The translations under genes and the position numbers were made by a program. Of a stretch of 64,000 nt of DNA, positions 38,159-52,000 are shown piece by piece. The DNA is from Liolophura sinensis (taxonomy: Eukaryota; Mollusca; Polyplacophora; Chitonida; Chitonidae). The stretch is taken from assembly GCF_032854445.1 (NCBI RefSeq), contig NC_088295.1, positions 44,195,385 to 44,259,384 of the forward strand, written 5' to 3'. Below the pieces are notes generated by a model. The model saw only the letters and a program-made list of their open reading frames with translations. It was not told the origin of the DNA and made no database searches. Position 1 is the stretch's first letter. Every line of letters begins with the position of its first letter.

Positions 38159-38939
38159 AGAACTCCGCGTTCCAAACATTTTTGGGATATGTGGAAAACT
38201 TAGATAACACAAACGAATTAGGGTGTTTACACAATGTAGTCGTCGCGTTCCCTTGTTGGTAGGCCTATAATATAGCGAACAGGAACAAACGAGCCATTGT
38301 GCTCAGAGAGTGTTTTTATCATCAGCTATTACACAATCTGGCACTGCCGACAGAAGAGTACCACCTGTCAGAACACATTTTGATAACACTAGCTTAACCC
38401 ACCAGACATTGTTCACACGTGCAGTGCAGAGCTGTACAGCATTACCATTAGAGCGCAGCGGTGTCAGATATGATCAGGAGGCGTGTATACAGCTTGCTCA
38501 GTCCTGACGAAGGCAATCTTGCTGAGCCAACAGAAGGTAATAATCATTCAGTCCACATTTCATGGTCTAATGCACAAGATCATAATATATAGCAGAAATA
38601 TATATACAAGATCTCAAGGACAGAATCAGGCTTTAAAATGGTAAAGCTACAGGGTTAAAACGACTTTGGATGAAGAGTTGCCATTTCCTTGGTCCGTCTG
38701 TTTCAGAAACTTCAACTGTTCGTAGCCTTTTAGAAATCAATAAAACCCTTATTTATGAAGAACACTGCATGCCTAGTCGGATGTTCATGAAAGACTATTT
38801 CATGAAAAGGTTTTACCGTTTTATCAGCCAAGCATGAATGTTAACAGACTTGCTGCCATATTTGAATCCTCAGTTAAAGTCAACGCTGGTGACCCGCTGG
38901 ATTTCATGCAGGTGAATCTGGAATTTAAAGAACTTGATC

Positions 38940-39310
38940 AGTCTTCCTTCGTACTTGAATCGTTTAGAACGAACCTTGCCCAATGACAGACTCAAGAATA
39001 GACAATCTGAGCAAACCAACGAGGATAAAACTTCCCGACAGTACGTTGGAATGTGGAACGCCTCAACAGAATGGCCAATGCATTGATTCCTTTGCATGCA
39101 GTTACAGCTGTGCACATATGGTTTTTAAAGCTGGGTAGGCCCTATTACGGTCAGGATAAATTCTTTTATAGAAACTTTGCATTGTCTGATACTGTGATCT
39201 TTCGCTTCTCAAATAAAGCATGGTGTTCCCTTACGTTTAACACAACCTCCTATGCAGGTTTTAGTCTGGGTATATACAAGCATTATTTTCGGGTGACAAT
39301 AAAAAAGCTT
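38940..39310 (+). repeat. Diverged duplicated segment A, copy 1
   Basis: It shares CAATCTGAGC, ACATATGGTTT, TTGTCTG followed by CTGTGATC, and GCATTATTTTCGGGTGA, in the same order, with 40700-41045. Both copies have many substitutions. No coding capacity is recognisable. Confidence 0.65.
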
Positions 39311-39464
39311 ATATGTATCCAGAGGGTAGGCAGAAGTTACCTAAGGACGACTTGCATGGCTGTAGCCACAGGAACAATCAGTAAACATATGCTCTTCTGT
39401 AAACAAACGTTGGAAAAGCAAAGATTTATTAATAAATGGGACCCAGCATTGGCATAGGCCTACT

Positions 39465-40340
39465 TTGAGGTCTGTACAGGGAAAAGGTTTAAAGATGGAT
39501 TCGAACACATCAAATTTCTGCTCAAATGGCATGGGAATTCGGAGCACAGATTTCATTCCTCACCCTCAAGCAGACTGGTAGCCTTATAACGAGTATATAC
39601 ATGTATGCTAGAGGTGTGCTTTGTGAATACGTTCGTGTGGGCGTATAGGGCTGATTATTAAGACACGCCATAATGTCCTCAATTATTTATATCTTTTAAA
39701 AGGAATGTGTTGGTCGTATACGTGCTACGTTGTACGCTATGCATGTGGTTCCCTTTGATTTCACAGTATTTTCTCCAGTAACTTTCATATCATTCATTCA
39801 GTCGCAAGCTACTAGTGTTTTCTCACTACAGTATTTGAGTGAAGCTGCACATGTGAACATCTACTGTAGCCCTTTTGTTCTCCACCTAAAAGAGCTGGGT
39901 CATTTGCGAGGTTTCCATCCTTGCTATTACCAATTTCTTCCTTTTTGCGGGTTTCCGAGCAATAACTCCTTTAATCTTTTGTCCAAGTTAAATGAAATTT
40001 GAAGTGGAGGTTCACCTTGTGGAACTGGATATTAAGTCTGAAACCCAACCCGATCCCTGAATAAGTTTTGCATGTTTAGTCAAAAGAGCAAATAAATCTC
40101 ATTGATGGTTAATTTTTGTTTAGAAATTGTTCCAAATCTTGTCCGATTTTGATAAACTTTTGTGAGAAGACTTACCCTCAAGTTAAAGCAAAATTAAAAA
40201 AAAAAATTAGATCCGTGCGAATAAGTTTTGTATATTCAACAGTTTCCTTGACACTGGGTGGATCCTGGTTTCTGTGCAATAACTGCTTCAAATATTCTGA
40301 TCAAATTCTATCATTGTTCACATACATCTACCTCCTTGGG
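39465..40340 (+). repeat. Diverged duplicated segment B, copy 1
   Basis: It shares AAAAGGTTTAAAG, GCAGACTGG, TATGCTAGAGGTGTGCTT and further words with 46630-47190. This copy has about 270 bp extra between about 39720 and 39990. Segment B follows segment A, suggesting one larger, interrupted element. Confidence 0.65.
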
Positions 40341-40699
40341 TTAAAAATTATGCATTTAAATTAAATTTCAAATTTTGGCCCAAGTCAAAACTAACTTTGT
40401 AAAACCGATTTCAGAGTCTCAAGAAAGTCGGAATATTTAATGCTTTAAAACTGCTGTTAGGAAGACTTTAATGAAGTAGGTGATGCCATCGGTAATGTTG
40501 AATGTTAACAGCTTTAGCTTCATTTAGAAATCAGTGTAAATGCAATAGGTGGGCCGCTGAAGTTTAGGCAAGTCATACCATGGATTTGAAGGAAATGGCT
40601 TAAATCCTAAAACTTACATTAGGAAAAATTGAGAAATCCTAAAAGTGCATCCATCTTCTTTGTTTATGCGAAACGACTAGTGAAAGAATCGTTTGGGAC

Positions 40700-41045
40700 G
40701 AACCATATAACGTCCCAAGAACCATGTCCGATGGCAGTCTTAAGAAAATACAATCTGAGCCAATTAATGGAGAAAAAACTCGTCATATGTACTTTAGAAT
40801 TACGAGCATATTGGCTCCTTTGCAATAGAGCTGTTCACATATGGTTTAAAACGTCCGATAGTACAGTCAGGACTAATTCTTTTGGAAACGTTGTGTTGTC
40901 TGGGACCGTGATCGTCCTTTACAATACAAGATGTTTTATAGCTTTCTCTTCGCAAAGTATGTTGATCCTTACATTTAACAGGGCCTCACCTGTAAGAATT
41001 TATGAGAAAATATGACTTAACAATAGCATTATTTTCGGGTGATTT
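40700..41045 (+). repeat. Diverged duplicated segment A, copy 2
   Basis: It is paired with 38940-39310; the right end of both is marked by GCATTATTTTCGGGTGA. Confidence 0.65.
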
Positions 41046-41439
41046 TATGGAGGCTTTTTCCTCAGGTGCAAAACTACCTCACAAAAATAGTAGCGTCACA
41101 CTAACATTTGTCCTTAATGCGTAACCTCACGTCATTACTACGTTGGCAAAAAGTACACAAGAACTGCAGCAACATGAAAATGTACGGTATGCCTGTCGTG
41201 CATTGAACTTTTTTATATGATTTAATTTTGATAATGATATGCTTTCAGACATCGTTAAAGCTTATTGTATACCATTGTGTTATAAAAGTGTGAAAACCAA
41301 CTTCGACTTTGTTGTTGCAGAATTTGTCATGCAGCCTGAAAATGAAATAAGGCCGGCAATAAATAAAGAAGACTTTTGGCAGCAACGTTCTAATCCTATG
41401 TCATATGTGTACGTGACTATGGCATATATACTCTCTCGC

Positions 41440-41510
41440 CACGATATGGCTGAAATATTGCCGATGTGGCGTTAAGCCATAATCATTCATTCATTCATTC
41501 ATTCATATAT
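41440..41510 (+). repeat. SINE-like tail with ATTC repeats
   Basis: GATATGGCTGAAATATTGCC, then GATGTGGCGTTAAGCC and five CATT units. The first part resembles 60420-60482 (AATATGGTTGAAATATTGCT ... GAATCATTCGTTCATG). This fits the 3' end of a dispersed retroelement; the rest of the element is not identified. Confidence 0.6.
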
Positions 41511-41599
41511 ACTCTCCTTTTTTTATACTAGTCTAAGTGCTGCCGCAAAATTCATTTTTTTCTTTTTTTGCACGTCCTTGATTATGAGTTAATGCGTGT

Positions 41600-42110
41600 T
41601 TTAAAGGTGGAGAAAACAAAAAAAAACTACATCCTGTGATGTCAAGTTCAGATGAAAGAGTTTGAACATTTAGTTATATAGGCCTATATATGGTCTTAAA
41701 CATATAGGATGTAACGCCTTTTTAAAGTATATTTGTGTTAGAAATTCAGCGAACAAATGTACTCAACCTGAATTCTAATCGTATTTACATTTTTGATATA
41801 TTCATAAGTATCATCATAATTATGATTAAATGCATGTCTGCGGGTATAAATAACAAATTCACATTGAAATAAAGTTACTACTCAGGCATCACATCCCTAT
41901 TATAAAGGAAGATTAACAATGCAAACACTATATATACCCAGATCTGGTCCCAAATACCCACCGTACAAAAATATTTTCCCATATCCTCCTCTCCTGAAAG
42001 AAAAAAAAAGTAAAAAAAAAAACTCATTAAAGACCATGTTTACAAATAACTCTTCACGCTCTTCATCTCATTTTAATGTTTCCTTCTTTTTAAAGAATTT
42101 TAATTTCTTG
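41600..42110. repeat. Foldback-like repeat related to 44690-44845
   Basis: TTTAAAGGTGGAGAAAACA and CAGATGAAAGAGT (41600-41680) are inverted relative to 44760-44845, while 41935-42100 (CAAATACCCACCGTACAAAA onwards) is a direct copy of 44695-44830. The two ends of this region are thus partly inverted copies of each other. Confidence 0.6.
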
Positions 42111-42536
42111 CACCCATCAAGACTACACTCGGGAAACGAAATCAGGGGCTGTTTAACTTACAGACTGTTGGTTAAGCGACAACAATTAACCCTTTTAGTA
42201 CTGCTTTCCAATACGATCATGTAATGCATTTAAGACAAATAGAGTATTTATGTTATAAAATACATGTATGTACATGTAAACTAGCACGAAGTTAAAGTTA
42301 CCTGCTGAACATTTTAACATCATCTTAAGGGTAAGTTTCTTTTCCCATGTGTTTTTTACGAATAAAATGATATACAGTATTTATATATTTTTAAAACAGA
42401 TATGTTTTTTGTTAAATAAGAAAAATATATCTTCTATTACCATTATTTATTTACTTGTTACTTTCATCTGCTGAGGCCATTCGGAAAAAATATGATTCCG
42501 CTAACATCATGGAAAAAATGGGTAGGTAGGTAGTTA

Positions 42537-42720
<184 letters not shown>

Positions 42721-43511
42721 GTATACAGCACCATTTTTATTAAAAGAAAGCACATTTCTGTACTTTTTCAACAATGTCAATGAGGTGGTTTGAAATTTAA
42801 TAACATTTTCTCAATAAAGACAGAACACACTCTGGCAAGTTCTGTCTTTCATCATTTTATGAATAAAGGTTTCACTTGTATGCTTTCGGTAACTCAAGAA
42901 ATTAGCACTCCTCTGGAAGGATATGAAATGCCATGTCAAGACACGAGGTACAGTAAAAAGGATCTAATGATTTAAGCACCAGCGTCAGTTATACTTAGAG
43001 CCTTAGATATGTTCACTTCACTTGCATAGACAACACACGGCAAAATTTATGTAGAGCCCTAATACTATTTTCATCATAAGCACATAAATGTATAGTCCCG
43101 CCAGTGTTCTGACATCTACCAAACTTTTAGATACCTCTCATAGAGCTGAATAATTGCAAAATATAGAAACAGTGAAAAAGTATCTACTTATTTACAAGTT
43201 CGCAATTTGCTCTCAGATCGCTCTTCTTAAAAAGCTATCGTTTTATGTCCAGGGACCATTCCTTACTTAACTGTGATGTACAGTGCCTAGAATGAAATAA
43301 TCAGTGATTCTTCCTTGTCATTGATGTACTGTGCCAAGGATGAAATCATCAATGAAGCTTGTTTATCAGTGATCATGATGAAATATTCAGTTATATATGC
43401 TCTTCCAGTGAGAAAGATTGAAATACTTGGATAATACTCTTTTTTTCCCTTTGTTTGGGAGAATGTAAGTATAGAGGAATTAATTATTGATAATATCGGC
43501 ACACATGTGCT

Positions 43512-43648
43512 ATTAGTTACATGGTTACTCACTGATAGGATACGGAAATATATGGCGTCAATAATTCTCATGTGACGCATCGACCTATATGAGGATTATT
43601 GACACCATATATTTGCGTATCCTATCACTGAGTCACCATGTAATGAAT
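43512..43648. repeat. Hairpin repeat with 60-bp arms, MITE-like
   Basis: Arm 43512-43571 and arm 43589-43648 are reverse complements with about eight mismatches and no indels, around a 17-nt loop. The inner part pairs AGGATACGGAAATATATGGC with GACACCATATATTTGCGTATCC. The compact size and lack of coding fit a MITE or foldback element. Confidence 0.85.
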
Positions 43649-44268
43649 CTATCCTGCAAAGACCCATCAATTCAGTGCAGAAGATCGATGTATAGGTGAA
43701 TCGCTTAAGCAGTGTGACCATCCTGGGACCTCAGCAAAGGGAGATACCCTACTCAGCAGACACCTGCGCAGGATTCGGGAATGTATCCGTACCCCCAAGA
43801 GACCGTTGTTGTCCAATGAAAAGAGGGGTATTTTGTCTGATGCGGGATAAATTTATCTTTGGGTTTGGTACATGTAAATTAACATATAACATGTAACATG
43901 AAGCAAACAGACATTTATTTGTTTTTTTTTCTAGTATTATGATTATTGTTATTTTTGGCCTGTGTATTTTCAACTTGTTATCACATGACAAACGAGTGAG
44001 GTAGGCCAATTGTAACTTGTAACTAGCCTATTATTGATACTGTGATTGTCAAATGTGGTGCATACATCTGTATATGTTAATTTTAAATTCCTGTTGATGT
44101 TCGTGAAAAATGTAATGTGTTGGCAGTGGATATTAATTATAATATGGACATGTCAGTAGTTTAAATGTACATTTGACTTCGTTTTCTAACCAGTAATGCA
44201 AATAATGCATGTTATTATGAGTATAATAAACTGACAGATACATTTTTTCGTGGTTTGGTGGCCATATT

Positions 44269-44270
<2 letters not shown>

Positions 44271-44328
<58 letters not shown>
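44271..44328. repeat. (AT)29 microsatellite
   Basis: This is 58 bp of pure AT, then a short TTTATTTATT tract. Confidence 0.97.
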
Positions 44329-44332
<4 letters not shown>

Positions 44333-44689
44333 TTATTTTTTTCAAGAGAAAAGGGGATTTAAAATATATTTGTATGGTGGTTAGTTGGGACCAACTTTTT
44401 GTATTTATCGTTTTTGCATAATAATGTTCTAAATAAGGATGTAATGCTTGTCTAATAAATTTATTTGAATATAAATTTGTTGTTCATATCAAAACATATG
44501 CATTTATCCTAAATTATGACAATATTTATGAACATAAGAAATATTTATGAAAAATATAAATATGATCCAAATTGAGGTTTAATACATTTGTTAGCTGAAA
44601 AGAACAAATTCTAGTGCAAAAGTATTTATTAACCCTGTGTTACATCCTCATTTATGACATTATTAAACAAAGACTATAAACACTAAATG

Positions 44690-44845
44690 GTGGTTCCAAA
44701 TACCCACAATACAAAAATTATTTTCACGTGTCCTTTTCTCCTTAAGGAAAACTATTGAAGACCACATTTTGGAATAACTTTTCGCACTCTTTCATCTGAA
44801 CTTTATGTCATTTTTTATGTTTTCTCCACCTTTAAACATCTTCTT
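44690..44845. repeat. Repeat unit related to both ends of 41600-42110
   Basis: CAAATACCCACAATACAAAA, then TTTCATCTGAAC and TTTTCTCCACCTTTAAAC. It is a single unit that matches the right arm directly and the left arm inverted. Confidence 0.6.
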
Positions 44846-45406
44846 ATGAAGAACCAGTGAACGCATTATTCTGAAATTTGATTTGCATGTAGACTGTTGG
44901 TAGTTACAATAAATTCGAAAAAATCGTTGACTTTTGGTACAAACTGTGGAAGTTTGCCATTGGTCGAAGTTGTAACGTCACAGTTTTTAAATTTCATTTT
45001 TTATGATTCTGGTGTCTTTTGAGCCGCTCATTCAGAATCTTCTATTATTTTTTTCCTATCTGACAATTTTTAAGATATAGTAGAAAACTAAAATTTAGTT
45101 ACATAACTCCCTTGAACTATAACTCGATAACTATGAGAGCTAGAAAAGTGAAACTTGCACCAAACTGTAGCTCAAGACATTCTGTAACGTAATCCGTTAC
45201 GTGTCAACGGATTTGAGCTACGATTAATAGTTTTATCGCTGGAAAAGTTTAAATGACACCACCGTATTTCTTTTTATTTTTTTATATATAAATACACGTT
45301 TATCCCATTGCTTTGACTTCAATGACGCTGTGCATTTAGATATAGTGAAGTTCTCTCCTATGTGACAGTGTACAGTGAACACCCCGGCCGAAACTGCTTT
45401 ACAGTT

Positions 45407-45648
45407 CTAGTTTGGATTGATGTTTTACTCCGTACAAATATTTCATCTATACACCTGAAGCCAAAATTAGGGGGGAGGGGGGGAACTCGCAACCATCTGC
45501 AGTTTGTTGCCCAACCATTACAGTTACGACCTGAGAGGAAGTCAGCATGAGCTATAACTGAACTCACAGCGAAAGCATAGGCGAGAGGCTCCTCGGTCAT
45601 AACATTGTGCCCAACTTAAAGCTAATCAATATACCACAGAGGCCCCCA
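45407..45648 (-). repeat. Old full-length SINE copy
   Basis: This diverged copy runs from TTGGATTGATGTTTTACTCC, through GAGAGGAAGTCAGCATGAGC, to ACCACAGAGGCCCCC. It has a G-run in place of the GGGCAGAGCCCGGG segment. Head and tail are both recognisable. Confidence 0.82.
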
Positions 45649-46629
45649 TTAGGATTTTAAACTTATAGCTATTTATATATGGCCATGAATATTTTATGGG
45701 AGACTGAGCTCTATTCCACCTTGACATCACATTTTTTTTTTGTGGTAAAAATAAGCAGTGAATGTTATCTACCCGCAGCTGTGATAACGTTGTACATGAA
45801 CATGTACATGCTGGCTCACATTGGTACTCTCCTGCAGTGGCACACGTATAGGGCTAGAAATGAAGTAAATTGCAGCTGGAAATAAGTAGTATTTTAGATT
45901 TTCCAAAAAAAAAAAGAGAACTGAATTAACGCTGAACAGTAACAGGTATGTGATTAAGTCAAACGTAAACACGTTTTCATGGGATTATAATTAATTTATC
46001 ACTTTGGTATGGCAAAAAAAAAAATCGTGTTGTATGTTTGAGCAGCTGCTTAAAAGAAGTACATGTAACTGGAGTGACTTACAGTCTACATATTGATATT
46101 TACTTATTTATCCATCATTTTGACCTTTGCCGACTGAGATGGTGGAAACACAGGACAACTATGACCTAACCAATTACAAATATGTACATTTATAGCATGT
46201 TTGAATACAATTATTGCTGTTTAGGTTGTGTTACCGTTCTGTGCCCTTTTTATTGGTCATCTTTGCACCTAGTTTATGTTTACCCATTTAACTTTATTTT
46301 ATTTATTACCAATTTATATTGATCATTATAATATATATATTTTTTATATAATTTTAAAGCAATGTAAAGAGGCAAACAAAGATATAACAAATTGTACGCT
46401 AGTGCATGCTTCAAAATAAAGACACAACAAACATCTGTGTGACGCAGGGCTGGAATGGATGGGAGTTATTTTTAGATCAACCTCCATTTGTATGACGTCT
46501 TTACTCAGGTGTTTTATATCTGAGCAAAAATCCTCCGCCCATTTCTAATCTAGCCATAGAGTAATTCAACTTAACTCTATACCATAACATTGTAAGATTT
46601 TAAAACTACCCAGAACTGGTATAAGCGAA

Positions 46630-47190
46630 CTTTTGAGATCTTTACGGGTAAAAGGTTTAAAGCTAAATTCTAACACATGAATCCACTACTCAAAGAGCAA
46701 GGGAATTTGAAGAGGATTTTATTCCTTACAGCAAAGCAGACTGGCAGCATTGTAATGGCTGTATATGCTAGAGGTGTGCTTATTGTGGAAATATTTGTGT
46801 GGACAGAGGGTACTAATAATTGAGACATGCTATGATGTTCACAATTATTTACAACTTTTAAACGGAAGGTGTTGGTTATAAGTTCATGCGGCTGTGATTT
46901 TGTGATCTGAAACCCAGTTCTATCTGTGAAATTTTGCATATTTAATACAAGGGCTAATTCTTACTGGTCGTTGGCTTTCATTCAGTAATTATTCTGAATA
47001 TTGTTCAATTTGGATAAAATTTTCCGTGCAAGTTCACCCGTAAGTTTAAAAACCAATCAGATCCGTTCATAAGTTTTCTATATGTAACAATTTCCTTGAT
47101 TCTGATTGAACTTTCCTTGCAGTGACTGATTCAAGTTCTAATTTTGACAAAAATTTTGTTAGCAGATTCATATGGTGTCTCCTCAGATCA
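46630..47190 (+). repeat. Diverged duplicated segment B, copy 2
   Basis: It is paired with 39465-40340 but lacks its central part. Shared words include TATGCTAGAGGTGTGCTT and ATCAGATCCGTTCATAAG versus TTAGATCCGTGCGAATAAG. Confidence 0.65.
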
Positions 47191-48853
47191 AGTTTGAACA
47201 GAACCTTATCCTTATCTTACTTAAGTTTCACATATTCAGAGTGAATTATGAATTTTCCATATCTGCTTGTTTGCTAACTGGTCTAGATCAACATATGGGC
47301 AAGCTTGTTTGACTTTCCATAGAAATTTGGTCATTTGCAATGCTGAACTAGTTCTTGCTCTGCTCTGTCCATGTTAAGTCCCAAAATACGGAATATGACC
47401 AAATGCCACATTTGTACACTGAGATCAGCAGTACTTTAACACCCTCACATCAGCATTACAAATGATATCCCAGATTATTAATGTCTTTGGCATGACCTGG
47501 TAAATCTTTGACAATGAAACAATGTTTTTTTCCACTTTGGATGTGGTCATGCTAAGTGTAAGGCCAGGGCAAGCATGTTAAGCTAAACAATGCAAGCATC
47601 TAAGACTGAAATGAGCAACAAGAAATTGTTCCCTAAATATCTATGAAACCACAGAAAACAAATCAATGACTGCTCCGCCTTAAAAAAAACAACGAACAAC
47701 AGGAAATTTTCACATGAATTTTTAGAAATTTTTCATATTTCACATCCTCAGTTACGGCTGTACAAACAACCCAAATAACACAGGTTAACAAAAAAATCCA
47801 TTCTGGCAATAAATCCAGAGCACTCACTGATTCAAACTTGAAATTTCTGAAAAATTATATACTTAATGTTCAGATTTTAGTAATTAGAATAATACACAAA
47901 GTTGAAGTTTATTCTGCTAATCAGCCTCTTCAGACCATACATGTTTTTGACCATTGACAGCGCACACTATGTACATGGTCATCGGCCACAGCTAATATTA
48001 CATACCTGGCACACTTTTCAAACTTTTTTCAAGTATTTGTATATGTTTATTGTCATTTTTTGTTTATCTCTTTGGGCTGATGGGTGGTGAAAACAATAAA
48101 TTATATATATATATATATGTATACATGTATGTATATTTCATACCATTCCTTGTTAATATTATTTACTGCAAAAATGACATGGATTATTTCTTAATAACCA
48201 CTAAGACATTCCTTTTTCACATTCCCGCTTTGTAGCTGAAGGCAACAGTTAAAATGTTTGAAAACAAACCAGGAGGACAGAAATCTGACTGAATATTCAG
48301 ATCTTGTATGTCAATAATGATATTTTCACAAAGTTTTTAACGCCTTAAATATGTCCACTGATTGCCCAGGTACACTGGTACTCAGTCTTTTCTTTTGAAC
48401 AGATCAAATTAAATGTGAAGATGCTGTTTTACTTCCATACAACAATTCACTGGATACCACTATCATTCATTTAACACATTATGAAATTCACACCCAAGAA
48501 AACTATCCTAAACAAAGTTACCAGAAAAACAAATTTAACTGCCTGGTTACTTTAATGCTGTACACAAATGAATTCTATAATGATTTTCCATGTTTTCTGT
48601 TATCGTCTTTAGGAAACTTTACCAAAAAAAATAAAATAGGAAATTTTTTGGTTAAAAGTGAGCATGCATACATTTACACACAGGTAAATTAAACTGTTAA
48701 ATTTCACACTTTGTTCCGTGTTTGTCAGCCATTATTCAATAAAATCTACCTATTCAGTAAAGCACTGTAACATTGAGACATCCAACCAGAGGTAACTCCA
48801 GCTGACTGATCACACATGGTCATTTATCAGAGTCATCTCCCCCTGACGCTTAT

Positions 48854-49076
48854 TTACACTTGTCCATCTTCACTAACTCCTGTCTTGTCTGAGTTTTCAC
48901 CTTTTCGACTGTCTGACTCTCCATTTATTTCTGAACCGGATTTCCTGAAAGACTTCTGTAGCACATAAGCATCTGCAGGTTCTATCCTCTTGTAATAGTT
49001 AGTCTTCTCTTCAACAATCTCAAATCCAAACTTCTCATAGAACTTGATGGCTCCAACATTGTTTATTTGTACATGC
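48854..49076 (-). CDS. NAA50: NAA50 exon 5 (C-terminus and stop)
   Basis: This exon is 223 nt, residues 111-184 and TAA. It carries His112, Tyr124, Tyr138-139 and the IEPADAYVLQK motif, then an acidic Ser-rich tail (GESDSRKGENSDKTG). The 3' UTR extends to the left; no poly(A) signal could be assigned with confidence. Confidence 0.94.
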
Positions 49077-52000
49077 CTAAAAAGGAAATGCCACAGATAA
49101 TTCAACTGTGTTCCATCAGCAGCGCAGAAAGGAGAAACACACTCTTAAAACTATTTAAAACCAAACTTTTAACAATCTGAAAACCACACTGAACTTAAAA
49201 CTATATAGACCAATGACCTTGAACTTATTTATTTGATTGGTGTTTTATGCCTTACTCAAGAATATTTCACTTATATGACGGTGATCAGCATTACGATAGG
49301 ATGGAACGGGGCATCGGAAATCCACAACCATCCAGGTTGCTGGAAGAACTTCCCACGTACGGTCGGAGAGGAAGCCAGCATGAGCTGGACTTGGAACTCA
49401 CAGCGACAGTATCTGTGAAAGGCTTCTGACTGAGTCATTGCACCGTGCTGGCAGGGTAACCACCTTGGCCCCTAAATTACCTTGAAATATTGACTGACAG
49501 CACCAGTTCAAACAATTGAAACATGTGTTGAGTAAACTGTTTAGAGCTTTCATTGAATATCCACTAAGTTCACAAAGTCAACTAGAACATATATTTGATG
49601 CTGTATTGCACATCTCATGAATGCTAAACAGATAAAGTTAAAAACATGCACCCCCCCCCTCCGACACCCCACAAAACAATGTCACATCCCACGCAACATA
49701 TATATACACGTTGTTCCAGAGATACCTTACTTACAAGAAAACATTATCAAATCGGCCATCTTCAGCGCAGATCTTCAGTACATGTTGCAACATTACAGTT
49801 CCTACAAAATATCAGGCAAGAAAGGCCATTGTTATTTGATTATGTGTACAATACACCTCATTTTAAGACACATTTTAGCTCCTGGTCAGTGATACTGAGA
49901 ATACAGGGAGAAGCAGGTCTTTCAACTGTTTCTGCAGTCATATTTATAATACTATCCATAGTACACATTTGATAGAAGCTAATAAACCACATCAATAAGG
50001 TACAGTTGCTGCCACAAACATCAATCTAGTTAACACATTTGAAATAGCTTTCTGATGCAGATTTAGCATGATTGACACTGTCAATCACAGATATGACAGA
50101 TATCACACTCCAATTAAATAGTGCTAAGGTCTTGCCATTAAACCAACAACAGGAGACCAAAATTATTATACTCTAACGACTATCACTGTTTACTGATTGC
50201 ATAAGGATTACAGAGCAGTGACTCCATATGTTATGGAGTTGTAAATCACTGTGGTGGTAAAAAGACATTGTGGGGAGTTAGTGAATAAATTTACCACAGA
50301 GGTCTTAATTATGCAAATCGCAAACTGTATTTGGCAATCCAGGTACTATGCAAGGCCATTGCAGCCCTGTGAATTGCTGAGCAAAATGTTAAGCTCTGAA
50401 CATAGGTTAAGCCACAGGGGTGTTTCAGTGTCTTTGAGACACCCTATTCTAAAAAACACGGAAATGATAGAGAAAATACAAGAACATTGGAAATGAGACG
50501 GCCTGATCCTATGACTGGCCAAACCTATGACTAGCCAAAACCTTTAACAAAACTGGACATCAACAGCATCTCATCCCCTTTCACAATATCTCTCCTTACT
50601 TCGTAAGGCGAGCTAATAAATGAATGATTTTTTAGAGCTGATACTGTTGTCTTACAACTGACTTGTCCCAATGCTGATATATTTTATATACAGTGCTGCC
50701 TCACTAGAATATTATGCTGAAGACACGAAATGACACAAAGCACCCAAACACCAGCTAACAAATACTTGACCAATACTTGATACTCCTCCTACTGATGGAT
50801 TTAGGTATGACATAAGTTGGAATTCAAACCTAGGTTATCCACATTCCTGGAACATGCTTGATCGCTTGACCATTGCAGTGCAGAAAAACCATGATGATCT
50901 GCACATGTTCAATGTATAAATACCCTATCTAGATTTTATCCCTAAACAAGATATGGTGTGACTAGAGCTTTTGACTAAAGGTAAAGAAATATGGACAAGC
51001 TTACCAGATTTTCATGTGTTACACAGCAATAAAGAGAGCCTCTTTTAGAGCATGTCCTTATCTTTGAGAATTGCACATAAAAAATGCAATGATCAGTCAT
51101 GACAGATCATAAATGGGGTGCTCACCAATGCCTAGTCTTCTGTAGTTGGCCAAGCAGCCCAGAGTCATAATGTACAACCGTCTCTGGTTTTCTGATGTGT
51201 CCACTCTACAGCAGACCGCCCCGACAACAATGTCATTAAAATAAGCTGAAAAGGGAAAGATAGAGATTCACACAAGAGATGAGACTTACTACATCTATCT
51301 CTTGCAGCAATGACAGCATTTTTCAATGCAAAACAGCAAATGAAATTGTAACTGAAATGGATGAAAGAAAGTGCTGCCCAGGAGAATCTCACCCATGACC
51401 TTTCCTTGACAAGTTTGCAAGAAACTCTCAAAGATTAACATGTAGACAAGACAGCAGGGGCCAAAGACAAAATTCAAAACCAACTCAAAATGCTTACATT
51501 TTGGCAATGAAATTTGAAACCTTTGTCGTCAGCTATCATTTATGAGGTGTTCTTGGAAAATTTTAATACTAGAGCCCAAAAATAAAACTAAGCCATAAAA
51601 TTTTATTTCAAATTTTGATTTAAGTAAAACATGCTCATGGGAAATCAGCCCCTTAAGCTGGATAGGACCAGTAACAAGTTGTCTTTGAAAATCAGACACC
51701 ACTATGTATGAAATTGGCTCAACTGATCTCTTACCTAACTTTGCTAGCTCCCCGACTTCCAATACATCTTTGTAAAACTTGTCATTATAGGTTACTGGGA
51801 AAACCACCTGATTCAGACGTTTTAGCTGCTTTATGTTGTGAGGAGTTATAGAACCCAGCTCTGTCCTGCCCCTGCAATAGAAATAACTGGCCTCATTATT
51901 AAACAAACAAAAATAAGGCATATGAGATCATGTAATCAGTCCACATAAAAATAAACATGAATATCTGTCTAAGAATCAATATGTACATGTATGTATGCAT

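Noticed and set aside
39053-39457. 134-codon plus-strand frame
   Set aside because: It lies in a diverged duplicated segment whose other copy does not keep the frame.
49233-49429. Small frames in the NAA50 intron
   Set aside because: They are translations of a SINE copy.
50810-50890. tRNA-like B-box words (also near 35785 and 53710)
   Set aside because: Only isolated box-like words are present; no full cloverleaf or repeat boundaries could be drawn.
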